DNA of 45,029 nucleotides from CAZIQY01 sp964541605 (GCA_964541605.1 CAZIQY010000017.1:1-45029), one strand, 5' to 3'; counted from the first letter of the stretch, positions 32,420-41,900 are shown. Numbers and translations: made by a program. The notes: generated by a model from the letters alone, not told the origin.

Positions 32420-35400
32420 ATGCAGTGTAAAAAAGAAATAAATCCCAAGGGTATGCAGGCAGAAGACCTTGAAAAACTGGCCAGTCTGAAAGGTCTGGAG
32501 GCGGAAGCCTCTGCCATAAGCGGCAAGTACCTCACGCTGATGAAAATCATCTCCACAGGTCTGGGCGAGGATGTGGATTTGAAGATCGTACCGGGCAACG
32601 GATGGCGATATCATCCACAGAGTAATGAGATCGAATTTCCGGTAGAGATACTTTTGACCGCGTCCCCGGAAGAGATTGTCGGATTTTCCGCTCATGAAGC
32701 GGGGCACAGGCAGATATCCCGCCAGGATTTGAGGAAAGAGGTCTTCAGAAGCTTTTTTTCCAGGGAATCCACAAGACTGCTCTTGAACACCTTTGAAGAT
32801 ACACGGGTCGACAACTGGCTGACGGCGGTATTCAAGGGGCTGAAACATTATCTGGAAATCACCTACGAGGATCTGCTGCCCTCGGATCTGGCAAAATCAA
32901 CATACGTCGATCGCCTGCGAAACGAAATTGCCGTGCAGCCGGATTTTTCCCTGCATCCTTATCTTTTGTATCCGCACCTAGAGTATCTTTTAGGCGTCCG
33001 TTATTACTGGAGATATGGCCACTTGCCCTCCCGGACGCTGACCCCTGATGTCAAGGAAGCCCTGGACAAAACCTCCGGGGAATTCGATGCGATCTTTCGT
33101 CATTGTCCTTCCGGGAAGGCCTCGGAACGGGAAAAATCCAGACTCGCCGAAGAAGCGGCCCGGATGATTACGGACAAGATTCTTCCCGAATATGAAAGGC
33201 TGGTCGAGGCCGCCATTGCAAGAATCATGGACGCTATAAACGAGGGCAAGGTTCAGACCAGAGACAAAAAATGCGTTCCGGGCGAATTGAGCCCCAAGGA
33301 ATTGGAGAAGGAGGCCAGAAAGCTCGTTGACCGGAACGCAAGACAACTGGCGGACAGATTCTCCGGCAAGACAAAAAAGCGTGTCGCCAGGAGGGCTGAA
33401 GAATACAGGGAAGGCGGTTCGGAAGAGAAAGAGACGCTGATAAAAGAGGAAAAAGTATCAGAAAAGAAAAAAGAGGAAGCCTCCCTGTCTGCGGAAAACC
33501 TCCGGGATCTGATCAAAAAGGAACGCCGGATCAGCCGGGAGCAGGAAGCGCAGATGAAAGAGTACGAGCGGGTCTATCTGTTGATTTCGAACCTGATTCA
33601 GACGATAACCGGCATTCTGGAAAACCATTTCTCGAAAAACAGGCGGCCCGGCTTCACAGGGTATTTCCCTTCCGGCCAGAAACCCGATTTGAGAAAGGCG
33701 ATGGAACTCTCCAGAAAGTTAACCCAGGGAATTCCCGTTCAGGAAAAGGATCTTAACGTTTTTTTAAAGAGGCGGCTGCCTACCCAGAGGGACCATAAAA
33801 TTGTACTGGCCCTGGATGAATCCGGTTCTATGACGGAGCCAAAGAGAACCTCCGCCCTGGCGGGGCTTCTGGTCTTCATGGAGGCACTGGATCATATCGG
33901 CATTGATTTTGCGGTGATCGGATTTTCCGACAGTACAATCATGCACAAGGAATTGGGCGGGAAACTGACGCACGCAGACAGGCGTTTGCTGTTCGAGGAA
34001 GTTGCCCTGTGCATTCCTGCCGGTTCAACGGCCGACGCCGACGCCCTGCAACTGGCGACAAATATATTGAAAGATCAGCCTGAGGATGCCCTGCGATGGA
34101 TCATCATGGTTACCGACGGCGAGGGGAATATCAATACGACGGGAAAGTCGTTTGCACAGCTTCAGGAAGAAGCCTTAGCTCAAAAGATAGAGGTATTAGG
34201 TGTGGGATTAGACAAAGAAGTAACCGAGGTTAAAAAGCGGTATCAAACTGCCATTCAGGTGGACAATGTGGAAGAACTCCCCTCCATTCTTTCCAATATT
34301 CTGGAGGAGAGGCTCATTTTTCAGGATGTATACTGGGAAAACATGTTGAGCGGTCAAGACGGGGAAGAGATTGCCGGGGTGATAAAATCTCAGTCGCTTC
34401 CGGAGAATGTATCGGAGCTTTTGGCTTCTATTTATCTTCATCAAAAACAGCGCATCCCGACATTCAACATCAGGCACTTGAAGAGGGCCTCAGAGTTGAT
34501 GGGATTTTTATTGAACAGGGGCTGTTCCGAGAAAGAGGGATTCTTCGGGAGTTTAAGATATGCGTTTACGGATACGCAGGAGCAGCCTCAAAAGGTCCGA
34601 GAGCTTCTCCTGGAAAAACTTCCGGAGATTGAAAGCATTTTTCCCGACTTTACACACCGTGATCTGTATCCTGTTTCTTCGCAGCAGGATGTTCCTGTCG
34701 CCTCAATCCCACGGGACATGGCGTCCCTGCTGGATATTTTAATGAAGAACGCCTCCCACCCCCGACTGCAAAGAGCGTTCTCCATCATGAAGGAGCTTGT
34801 CAGCTCACCGGACAGGGCGTATGTGTGCATTCCCGGACTGGAGGCGTGTTTCCGTCTCATCCCCGATGAACTCATCCGGGAAGTAATCCTGGAGGAACTG
34901 GAGAATAAACTGGAAGATGCGAGCTGGTCTGTCCGCCAGGTCGCTGCTCTTGCCCTGGGACGCGTCTATCTTTCCCTCATCAAGCAGGGGAAAGATATCA
35001 ACCTTTTCAGACTGGAAGACAGATTAGGGGACGAAGACCCTTCAGTCTGCCGGGCTGCGGCGGATTCCTTAAGCCGAATCTGGTATCACAGCTATCGCCG
35101 GGGGAAGATCACCATAGAAACGCTGGAAGAAAAAATGGAAGATACAAGCTGGTCTCTCCGTCAGGCCGCCGCCCGTGCCCTTGGGCTCATCTATCCATCG
35201 CTGATCAAGCAGGGGAAAGAGGTAAATGTAAGCCTGCTGGAAGACAAATTATGGGATAAAAACTGGTTTGTCCGCCAGGCGGAAGCCGAGTCTGTCGGCC
35301 AGAGTTACCCGGCTATCATCAAACAGGGGCAGCAGATAGAACTGGGCAGCCTGGAAGAAAGATTTAAAGATAAAAATATCCTGGTCCGTCAGAGTGCGGC

Positions 35401-37816
35401 TCTATCCCTGGGACGCATTTATCCGGTGTTGATGAAACGGGGAAGCGATGTAAACATAAGGAAGTTGGAAGATAGATTGGATGATGACGACTGGTCTGTC
35501 CGTCAGGCTGCGGCCCAGGCACTGGGCCGGATCTGGTTTCACGGCTATCATCAGGGAAAGTTTGCCCTGAAGGATCTGGAAAAGAAACTCGAGAATATAA
35601 GCTGGTCTGTCCGTCAGGCCGCATCGCAGGCACTGGGGCAGATATATCCCCTTCTGATCAGACAGGGAAGCACCATTAAGCTGAAAAAACTGGAAGAAAA
35701 ATTGCACGATGCGGATGTGGACAGGTCTGTCAGCCGGGCTGCCGCCATCGCCCTCGGCCGGATCTGGCCTTGCAGTTATCAGAAGAAAAAGATCACCTTC
35801 GACGCATTGGAAGAAAAGCTCAAAGATGACAACTGGTTTGTTCATCAGGCCGCGGCGCTCGCCATGATCAACATCTATCCCGCACTTGTCAAACAGGATC
35901 ATGATGTGGACGTCAGCAAACTGGAAAGGCGGCTGAAGGATAAGGACTGGTCTATCCGTCAGGCCGCCGCCCGGTCTTCCATAAAGATTTCCTCGTTTTT
36001 CATCCTGAACAATCGGGAAACATTGAACAAAGTCCTTGCTTCCTTTAATGAGATGCTGGGCGAACCGATGGGAAGCACGATTTCGGGCACGCATTCCCGC
36101 CAGGTTGAAATCAGTAATGAGGCTCTGACGATAGGGGATCTTGTTCTGGACAGGGAATCGGTGAATGAAAATATCCCCGCCTGCATTATGACCGCCACCG
36201 GCTATCACATTCTGGAGGCCTTGAGCTTCGGTTATCTGTTGAAACACTCCGTGCTGCTTTTAGGGCCGACCTCGACGGGGAAAAGCTTCCTGATCAAGTG
36301 GCTGTCGCAGGTGCTGGGATTCAGGCACCTTGCCTATGCCATCAATCCGTATACCTCCAAATTTGAGCTGATCGGCGGCATCAAGCCTGACAGCGAGGGT
36401 CGCTTCATCTGGCAGGAAGGCATTATTCTGAAGGCTGCACGGGAGGGTTTATGGCTGGTGCTGGAGGAGATCAACCTGGCCTCTTCTGAAGTTGTGGAGA
36501 TATTGAACGACTTCCTTATTACCGGAAAGATTGCCTATTCGGAAAACGGAGAGCAGAAGGAAGTGATCCCCCATCCTGATTTCCGGCTCTTTGCCACGGG
36601 AAATCCTGAAAGTTACAGCCAGAGGCAGAAACTTTCCGAGATATTCGTATCCAGGTTTAAAATCTTCTATCAAAAAGAGTTGTCCGAAGAAGAGCTGTCC
36701 CAGGTCTTGAGTTCGTTATTCAGGATATCCGCAGCTCTGGCCCTCCTGATCGCCCGGTTTCATATTTCCCTGCAAAACCAGGCGGACAGCCGGATTATCG
36801 GCAAAGCGGAAAAAGACCCGTATACCTTCACCCTGAGAGATATCATCAGACTGGGCAACCGACTGGGGCCCTCTCTGAAGCAGGAATCGGAGGATGTGGG
36901 ATTCCTGAAAAAGCTCTTTACCGAATTCTTCTGTGTCTATATGGGCAGGATGAGAGATCCCTCCGAAAGGGAGGCCATGGTCAGCCTGCTGGATGCGTAT
37001 TTCGGATTCAGGGCAAAAGGAATGGACCTGAAAGCAATAGTCACCGCTTCTGCGGAAGATTTAAGACCGCTGCTGAAAAGCCTGGTAACTTCGCGGGGCG
37101 GTGAATTCATTCCCGGGCAGGAAGCGGAAATAACGCCCACTCCGACCCAGAGGGAAGCCCTCTATCTGATCCTCAAGGCCCTGATCAACCATGAGCCGGT
37201 GCTTCTGGTGGGAAATCCGGCGTCCGGAAAGACAACGCTTGTCCGATACCTGGCCAGGGAGAAGCAGACCAACCTTTATTTTGTCAATCTCTCCTCCGAT
37301 ACGGGACTGGAAGAACTCCTGGGGGGTTACATACAGGATGAACAAGGGAAATGGTATTATCGGAAGGGACTTCTGTTCAAAGCCATGGAAGAGGGGAGTT
37401 GGCTTCTGATCGATGAGGCAAACCTGTCTCCTCTATCGGAATACCTGAACACCCTTCTGGACTTCGGCTATATCGTCGATGAAAAGGAAAATGTCTGTCA
37501 TGCCCATCCCAATTTCCGGCTCTTCCTGGCGATCAATCCGCCCTCTGTGCATCAGTCCCGGAATCTCCTTTCCCCGGCGCTGAAGTCACGGTTCGCCGAG
37601 GTCTGGGTTGAGGAGTTGACCAGTGCGGGAGAACTGGCCTCCTTGGTCGATACCTGGAGCAATGTCCATTCGACGCCCCTGGGCTTCCGTGAGCAGAAAA
37701 AGGATAAGCGCAGGATCCGTGACGCTGAAGTCTCCCCCGAAAAAAGAACCGAAAAAAAACCTCCTAAAAAGGAGGAACCCACAGCGTATAAGCGGTATAC
37801 TCACTTTTCAACGTGA
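32420..37816 (+). CDS. giant multidomain protein: metallopeptidase-like, VWA, HEAT repeats, two MoxR/midasin-type AAA+ modules
   Basis: A single intact frame of 1798 residues. At 92-96 HEAGH, with E126-D127 in NTFEDTRVDN, resembles a zinc metallopeptidase (HExxH plus acidic third ligand). A charged helical stretch (300-400) leads to a VWA domain with a complete metal site: D466-x-S468-x-S470, T537 and D566. Residues about 815-1190 hold ten 38-residue HEAT-like repeats (consensus SWSVRQAAAxALGxIYP). Two AAA+ modules follow: Walker A GPTSTGKS (1282-1289) with LVLEEIN, and GNPASGKT (1598-1605) with LLIDEAN, each with a sensor asparagine and SRF. The parts match MoxR/VWA chaperones such as NorQ-NorD, CbbQ-CbbO or midasin, here fused in one chain. 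It probably remodels or activates a partner protein. The Shine-Dalgarno is weak; an ATG at 32453 is the alternative start. Confidence 0.85.
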   Translation: MQCKKEINPKGMQAEDLEKLASLKGLEAEASAISGKYLTLMKIISTGLGEDVDLKIVPGNGWRYHPQSNEIEFPVEILLTASPEEIVGFSAHEAGHRQISRQDLRKEVFRSFFSRESTRLLLNTFEDTRVDNWLTAVFKGLKHYLEITYEDLLPSDLAKSTYVDRLRNEIAVQPDFSLHPYLLYPHLEYLLGVRYYWRYGHLPSRTLTPDVKEALDKTSGEFDAIFRHCPSGKASEREKSRLAEEAARMITDKILPEYERLVEAAIARIMDAINEGKVQTRDKKCVPGELSPKELEKEARKLVDRNARQLADRFSGKTKKRVARRAEEYREGGSEEKETLIKEEKVSEKKKEEASLSAENLRDLIKKERRISREQEAQMKEYERVYLLISNLIQTITGILENHFSKNRRPGFTGYFPSGQKPDLRKAMELSRKLTQGIPVQEKDLNVFLKRRLPTQRDHKIVLALDESGSMTEPKRTSALAGLLVFMEALDHIGIDFAVIGFSDSTIMHKELGGKLTHADRRLLFEEVALCIPAGSTADADALQLATNILKDQPEDALRWIIMVTDGEGNINTTGKSFAQLQEEALAQKIEVLGVGLDKEVTEVKKRYQTAIQVDNVEELPSILSNILEERLIFQDVYWENMLSGQDGEEIAGVIKSQSLPENVSELLASIYLHQKQRIPTFNIRHLKRASELMGFLLNRGCSEKEGFFGSLRYAFTDTQEQPQKVRELLLEKLPEIESIFPDFTHRDLYPVSSQQDVPVASIPRDMASLLDILMKNASHPRLQRAFSIMKELVSSPDRAYVCIPGLEACFRLIPDELIREVILEELENKLEDASWSVRQVAALALGRVYLSLIKQGKDINLFRLEDRLGDEDPSVCRAAADSLSRIWYHSYRRGKITIETLEEKMEDTSWSLRQAAARALGLIYPSLIKQGKEVNVSLLEDKLWDKNWFVRQAEAESVGQSYPAIIKQGQQIELGSLEERFKDKNILVRQSAALSLGRIYPVLMKRGSDVNIRKLEDRLDDDDWSVRQAAAQALGRIWFHGYHQGKFALKDLEKKLENISWSVRQAASQALGQIYPLLIRQGSTIKLKKLEEKLHDADVDRSVSRAAAIALGRIWPCSYQKKKITFDALEEKLKDDNWFVHQAAALAMINIYPALVKQDHDVDVSKLERRLKDKDWSIRQAAARSSIKISSFFILNNRETLNKVLASFNEMLGEPMGSTISGTHSRQVEISNEALTIGDLVLDRESVNENIPACIMTATGYHILEALSFGYLLKHSVLLLGPTSTGKSFLIKWLSQVLGFRHLAYAINPYTSKFELIGGIKPDSEGRFIWQEGIILKAAREGLWLVLEEINLASSEVVEILNDFLITGKIAYSENGEQKEVIPHPDFRLFATGNPESYSQRQKLSEIFVSRFKIFYQKELSEEELSQVLSSLFRISAALALLIARFHISLQNQADSRIIGKAEKDPYTFTLRDIIRLGNRLGPSLKQESEDVGFLKKLFTEFFCVYMGRMRDPSEREAMVSLLDAYFGFRAKGMDLKAIVTASAEDLRPLLKSLVTSRGGEFIPGQEAEITPTPTQREALYLILKALINHEPVLLVGNPASGKTTLVRYLAREKQTNLYFVNLSSDTGLEELLGGYIQDEQGKWYYRKGLLFKAMEEGSWLLIDEANLSPLSEYLNTLLDFGYIVDEKENVCHAHPNFRLFLAINPPSVHQSRNLLSPALKSRFAEVWVEELTSAGELASLVDTWSNVHSTPLGFREQKKDKRRIRDAEVSPEKRTEKKPPKKEEPTAYKRYTHFST

Positions 37817-37858
37817 CGGGAAAGAGGTCTTTAACAGCTTCCCTGTATTTTTTTTGTC

Positions 37859-37879
37859 ATTCCGTGCCTGACACGGAAT
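37859..37879. repeat. short extragenic palindrome
   Basis: ATTCCGTG (37859-37866) and CACGGAAT (37872-37879) with a 5-base loop. The sequence is of the kind scattered between genes in many genomes. There is no second copy in this window. Confidence 0.5.
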
Positions 37880-37934
37880 CCGGAACCTTCCCTCATTTGG
37901 CATGGGTAGGCTGGTTGAGATTTGATGTTTGATA

Positions 37935-38717
37935 ATGTTCCCAAAAGGTGAAATAGCACGGCGTCTTTATGATGCCGTTTCCCGTGAGGCGGAAGACCTT
38001 GTCGTGGAGGACGTCCGGTTCGGCCTGAGCTATGTCGGGGTGAGGCTGGGCCATCGTCGGGCGGGTCTGGCCGCCCTGCTGATGCATGAACTGCCGCCGG
38101 GCTGTTCGGTGTTTCCTGATGCCGGAAAACTCGCCGGCGCAAGGGCTTCTTCCCTGCTGAAAAACCTTGTGGAAGGACGGAATCCCCTGGAAAAAGCCCT
38201 GGGACTGGCCACGGCAAATGCCATGATGCATCCGGAGACCGCCGGAGACGAGAGAGATGCACTCTCCATCATAAATTTGACTCCGAAAGACCGGGTGGCC
38301 ATGGTCGGACTCTTTTCACCCATGGTTCCGAAGATCGAGGCAACGGGAGCGAAACTCTCCGTCATTGAAAAGAATCCCGCGCGGATGAAAATTCCGGGCC
38401 GGGAGGAACGTGAAAAAATCCTCCGGGAATGCACGGTCGCCATCATCACCGCGACCACCCTCCTGAACGATACCCTCGAAAGCGTTCTCGCTGATCTGGG
38501 AGAACCCCGCCATGTGGCCCTCCTGGGCCCCTCGACCCCCCTGCACCCTGAAATCTTTCGTGGAACGCCGGTCAACCATCTGGGGGGATCGATCGTCCGC
38601 GATACTGATAAGATCATGCGGATCATTTCCGAAGGCGGCGGTACGACCGCCATGCGCCTCTACCTTCGGTTCATCAACCTCCTGCTTGGAAAAAACGAGA
38701 GTGATAAATTGCCATGA
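37935..38717 (+). CDS. DUF364-family protein (putative Rossmann-like, metal-chelation related)
   Basis: The 260-residue protein matches the DUF4213/DUF364 pair: an N-terminal part (EDVRFGLSYVGVRLG) and a C-terminal Rossmann-like part with MVGLFSPMVPKI, AIITATTLLNDTLE and LLGPSTPLHPEIF. The family is thought to bind or chelate metals, but no reaction is established. The start is uncertain; ATG at 37935 has little ribosome-site support and TTG at 37929 is an alternative. Its stop overlaps the start of the transporter in ATGA, so the two are translationally coupled. Confidence 0.75.
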   Translation: MFPKGEIARRLYDAVSREAEDLVVEDVRFGLSYVGVRLGHRRAGLAALLMHELPPGCSVFPDAGKLAGARASSLLKNLVEGRNPLEKALGLATANAMMHPETAGDERDALSIINLTPKDRVAMVGLFSPMVPKIEATGAKLSVIEKNPARMKIPGREEREKILRECTVAIITATTLLNDTLESVLADLGEPRHVALLGPSTPLHPEIFRGTPVNHLGGSIVRDTDKIMRIISEGGGTTAMRLYLRFINLLLGKNESDKLP

Positions 38718-40021
38718 AGATTAGGAAAGACGGTACCCTTTTCGGGCATCCCAAAGGCCTCTACATCCTGTTCTTCGCCGAGATGTGGGAGCGGTTCTCC
38801 TATTACGGAATGCGGTCGCTCCTCATCTTCTACATGACCAAGCAGCTTCTCTTCTCCCACGGGGAGGCCTCGCGTATCTATGGCCTGTATACGGGGCTCG
38901 TTTATTTCACGCCGCTTCTCGGCGGGATCATAGCGGACCGCTGGCTCGGACAGCGCAAGTCCGTCGTGGTGGGAGGGGTCTTGATGGCGATCGGGCATTT
39001 CCTGATGGCCTTTGAATCACTTTTCTTTATCGCGCTGCTTTTTTTAATTTTGGGAAACGGCGCCTTCAAACCGAACATTTCCACCCAGGTGGGCAGTCTT
39101 TACCCTCCCGGAGACGCGCGCCGGGACAGGGCCTTCAACATCTTCTATCTGGGCATCAACCTGGGAGCGTTTCTGTCGCCCCTCCTCTGTGGCACAGTCG
39201 GTGAAATCTTTGGCTGGCACTACGGCTTTACGCTGGCGGGCGTCGGTATGATACTTGGTCTTGTCGTCTATCTGGCCGGGGGACGGCACCTTATTCCGGT
39301 TCAGGAAGAGAAAAAGACGACGGACCGTATCCGGCAGAGCGGTGACGGCGGACGTTTCTTGTCCGGAGACGACAAGCATCGCCTTTTGGCGCTGGTGAGC
39401 ATCTGCCTTTTTGTCATTGTGTTCTGGATCGCCTTCGAGCAGCAGGGAAACACTCTTGCTCTCTGGGCCGACGAAGACACGGATCGCCGCATCGGCAGCT
39501 GGGAGATCCCGGCGCCCTTTTTCCAGTCCCTGAACCCCCTTTTCATTTTTCTATGTACACCGCTTATCACGAGACTATGGTCCTGGCAATCCCGACGCGG
39601 TCGTGAACCGGATTCCATTTTAAAAATGGCCATCGGCTGCGCATTGCTGGGAATTTCCTTTTTTATCATGATCCCGGCAGCCAGTTTGTACATGGTAGAC
39701 GGAACGCCCGTGAGCATGTGGTGGCTGGTGGCAGGCACCCTGGTTCTAACGATCGGCGAGCTTTTCCTTTCGCCCATCGGCCTGTCTCTCGTCACGAAAC
39801 TCGCGCCGTCGCACATGGTTTCCATGATGATGGGGGTGTGGTTTCTTTCCCAGTTTGCCGGGAACTTCCTCGCCGGCTATATAGGGAGTTTCTGGGATGT
39901 CATGGCAAAGACCCATTTCTTCGGGATGCTGGGAATCCTCTGCACATTAACCGGTGCGGGCATTCTGTTGTACCGCCGTCACCTGAAACGCACGGATGGA
40001 AACCTGATAGGCCGGATGTGA
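38714..40021 (+). CDS. POT-family proton-dependent peptide transporter
   Basis: Inner-membrane transporter of 435 aa with about 12 hydrophobic segments. The first has the POT signature EMWERFSYYG; later PTR-type text includes GGIIADRWLGQRKSV, NGAFKPNISTQVG and FNIFYLGINLGAF. Such carriers import di- and tripeptides with protons, in line with the aminopeptidase found elsewhere in the window. The ATG overlaps the stop of the DUF364 gene. The substrate could also be something other than a peptide. Confidence 0.88.
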   Translation: MKIRKDGTLFGHPKGLYILFFAEMWERFSYYGMRSLLIFYMTKQLLFSHGEASRIYGLYTGLVYFTPLLGGIIADRWLGQRKSVVVGGVLMAIGHFLMAFESLFFIALLFLILGNGAFKPNISTQVGSLYPPGDARRDRAFNIFYLGINLGAFLSPLLCGTVGEIFGWHYGFTLAGVGMILGLVVYLAGGRHLIPVQEEKKTTDRIRQSGDGGRFLSGDDKHRLLALVSICLFVIVFWIAFEQQGNTLALWADEDTDRRIGSWEIPAPFFQSLNPLFIFLCTPLITRLWSWQSRRGREPDSILKMAIGCALLGISFFIMIPAASLYMVDGTPVSMWWLVAGTLVLTIGELFLSPIGLSLVTKLAPSHMVSMMMGVWFLSQFAGNFLAGYIGSFWDVMAKTHFFGMLGILCTLTGAGILLYRRHLKRTDGNLIGRM

Positions 40022-40090
40022 CATTACCGCACAGGATGGTTACATATAACCTTCCAGGCATTGCACAGGAAATAAGAAGGACCCCAAGCA

Positions 40091-41149
40091 ATGAACAATA
40101 TTGTCATACGTTCCTGCAAAGACAGTGAACTTGAGATTGTGCATGAGATCGTCAACGACGCCGCCCGGGCATACAAGGGGATTATTCCGGAGGATCGGTG
40201 GAAGGAACCGTACATGCCGAAAGAGGAGCTCCGGCATGAAATCGACAGCGGGGTCGTATTCTGGGGGTACGAAGAAAGGGGGGAACTTTTGGGTGTGATG
40301 GGGATTCAGCCGGTCCAGGATGTGACGCTGATCCGTCATGCGTATGTCCGGACGGTAAGGCGGAATCAGGGCATCGGGAGCCGATTGCTTGATGCGCTTC
40401 GGGAAAAGACGCTCCATCCCGTCCTGGTCGGCACCTGGGCGGCCGCGGTCTGGGCGGTCCGTTTCTACGAAAAACATGATTTCCGGCTGGTCACTCCGGA
40501 AGAAAAGAACCGGTTGCTGAAAAGATACTGGTCCATTCCCGACCGCCAGGTCGAGACGTCCGTTGTTCTCGCCGACCAGCACTGGTTTGGCCGGAAGGGC
40601 GTCCCGCTTGTCATGCCTTGTGGACAGGATGCTTCAGCACACAAAGGGGGAACAGGCAGGATACCCATTTTATCCATCGTGGGAAGGTCCAACACGGGGA
40701 AAACGACCCTGATCGAAAAATTGATCCCGGAACTGAATCGAAGAGGATACCGGGTGGCCACAATCAAGCACAATATCCACGGTTTTGACATCGACCACGA
40801 AGGTAAGGACAGTTGGCGGCACAAGAAGGCGGGAGCGCGTATGACGGTCATTGCCTCGCCGCACAGAGTCGCCGTTGTTGAGGATTCCGACGAGGACTAT
40901 GAACTGGCGGAACTCCGCGACCGGTACATCCGGAATGTGGACATCGTCCTCTCCGAAGGATTCAAGGTCAACCCCCATCCCAAGATTGAAGTTGTCAGAT
41001 CGAAACTGAGGCACGAACCGGTCTGCACGAAAGAAGACAACCTCATCGCCGTCGCCAGCGACCGGCCTCTGGACAGAGGCGTTCCCTGCCTGGATATCAA
41101 TGATATTAAGGGTCTTGTCGACCTCATTGAAAAACGATTTTTTAAATGA
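40091..41149 (+). CDS. fused GNAT acetyltransferase and MobB protein
   Basis: Residues 1-165 form a GNAT N-acetyltransferase (RHAYVRTVRRNQGIGSRLL is the acetyl-CoA site). Residues about 190-352 form MobB, the GTP-binding protein of molybdenum-cofactor guanylation: Walker A GRSNTGKTT from G198, then KHNIHGFDIDHEGKDSW, GAR and SEGFKVNPHPKIEV. AAGGA precedes the ATG. MobB is usually separate or fused to MobA/MoeA; a GNAT partner is unusual. The acetyltransferase target is unknown. The gene converges with the integron array and is the last core gene before it. Confidence 0.85.
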   Translation: MNNIVIRSCKDSELEIVHEIVNDAARAYKGIIPEDRWKEPYMPKEELRHEIDSGVVFWGYEERGELLGVMGIQPVQDVTLIRHAYVRTVRRNQGIGSRLLDALREKTLHPVLVGTWAAAVWAVRFYEKHDFRLVTPEEKNRLLKRYWSIPDRQVETSVVLADQHWFGRKGVPLVMPCGQDASAHKGGTGRIPILSIVGRSNTGKTTLIEKLIPELNRRGYRVATIKHNIHGFDIDHEGKDSWRHKKAGARMTVIASPHRVAVVEDSDEDYELAELRDRYIRNVDIVLSEGFKVNPHPKIEVVRSKLRHEPVCTKEDNLIAVASDRPLDRGVPCLDINDIKGLVDLIEKRFFK

Positions 41150-41175
41150 CGTGAGACAGGATGTCGCCTTTAAAT

Positions 41176-41191
41176 GGGGACATCTGTCCCC
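41176..41191. repeat. GGGGACA/TGTCCCC hairpin
   Basis: A perfect 7-bp inverted repeat around two bases. It lies between the end of the GNAT-MobB gene and the integron tail. It may work as a bidirectional transcription stop or be a repeated extragenic palindrome. Confidence 0.45.
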
Positions 41192-41211
41192 GATTTACTC
41201 TTTTCCTACAG

Positions 41212-41266
41212 GCTCAACGGAAAAATCAGCTGGAGCGTAGCGACCGGCTGGATTGTCTGGTTACGC
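41212..41266 (-). other. integron attC site D (array end)
   Basis: Read on the minus strand it begins GCGTAAC and ends GTTGAGC (GTTRRRY core). Between them AATCCAGC pairs imperfectly with AGCTGATT around a GTCGCTACGCTC spacer. It overlaps the stop codon of mazF, as attC sites of cassettes often do. It is the last recombination site in the array in this orientation. Confidence 0.65.
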
Positions 41267-41596
41267 AATAATTTCATTCAGCCCTTCTATGGCTTGATTC
41301 AACTCTTCCAGTGATGCTTTACCGATGACTTTACCAATCCTCTCAACAGACAGTGTTCGGATTTGACTGATTTTGATCCATGATTTCTTTGGTAAATCCC
41401 CGCCCTTCAGCTCAAGGGTCAGTGGGAATCCGGCCTTTTGCGGCTGACTTGTGATTGCCACGGCTATGACGGTACCTGAACGTTCATTAAATATATCGTG
41501 ACTCAAGATCATGACAGGACGCAAGCCTGCCTGCTCATGGCCTCGTGCAGGATTCAAATCTGCCCAGCGAATCTCGCCTCTCAGTATTCCGGCCAT
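41261..41596 (-). CDS. mazF: MazF/PemK-type toxin
   Basis: A 111-aa ribonuclease toxin with the family pattern: RGEIRWADLNPARGHEQAG, RPVMILSHDIFNER, VIAVAITSQ and the end WIKISQIRTL. It should cut mRNA at short motifs when free of antitoxin. Its start overlaps the antitoxin end by 16 bases. The stop codon lies inside the attC box at 41260, which marks it as a gene cassette. The frame is intact, so the module may still be active. Confidence 0.88.
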   Translation of the reverse strand: MAGILRGEIRWADLNPARGHEQAGLRPVMILSHDIFNERSGTVIAVAITSQPQKAGFPLTLELKGGDLPKKSWIKISQIRTLSVERIGKVIGKASLEELNQAIEGLNEIIA

Positions 41597-41823
41597 TGGC
41601 TCATATCCTCAGCTAAACCTTCTTCTGCCATAGCTTTTTCAAATGCCGGTTCGAGTTTGGCGCATTCCATTGATAGTCGGCTGCGCTTCATTCTCGCGAG
41701 TTTCTCGCCGACAGCTTCCCGAATTGCCTGGCTGCGATTTTGGAAAACATGTTCGCCCACTAATCTGTCCAATTCGCCGATAAATTCTTCGTCCAATGTA
41801 ATCGCAATCTTTGCTTTACCCAT
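41581..41823 (-). CDS. ribbon-helix-helix antitoxin partner of MazF
   Basis: An 80-aa protein with an RHH DNA-binding part (KIAITLDEEFIGELDRLV, NRSQAIREAVGEKL) and an acidic C-terminal tail (EPAFEKAMAEEGLAED) expected to block the toxin. AGGAGG lies five bases before the ATG at 41823; an in-frame codon at 41838 is less likely. The gene overlaps mazF by 16 bases. The palindrome upstream is the probable autoregulatory operator. Confidence 0.85.
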   Translation of the reverse strand: MGKAKIAITLDEEFIGELDRLVGEHVFQNRSQAIREAVGEKLARMKRSRLSMECAKLEPAFEKAMAEEGLAEDMSQWPEY

Positions 41824-41840
41824 ATTAGCCTCCTGCATTA

Positions 41841-41863
41841 TGGTATTACATTATATCATACCA
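41841..41863 (-). promoter_or_regulatory. operator/promoter of the MazEF cassette
   Basis: TGGTAT (41841-41846) and ATACCA (41858-41863) form a palindrome. On the minus strand, TATAAT (41855-41850) lies inside it as a -10 box, with a weak TGTTTA as -35. Toxin-antitoxin cassettes commonly carry such autorepressed promoters. Confidence 0.55.
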
Positions 41864-41900
41864 GTAGCGAGGTAAACAAATTTTTATTTATCTCTCAAAA

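Noticed and set aside
35402..36247. Long minus-strand frame inside the giant gene
   Set aside because: It follows the HEAT repeat periodicity in antisense; no independent coding signal.
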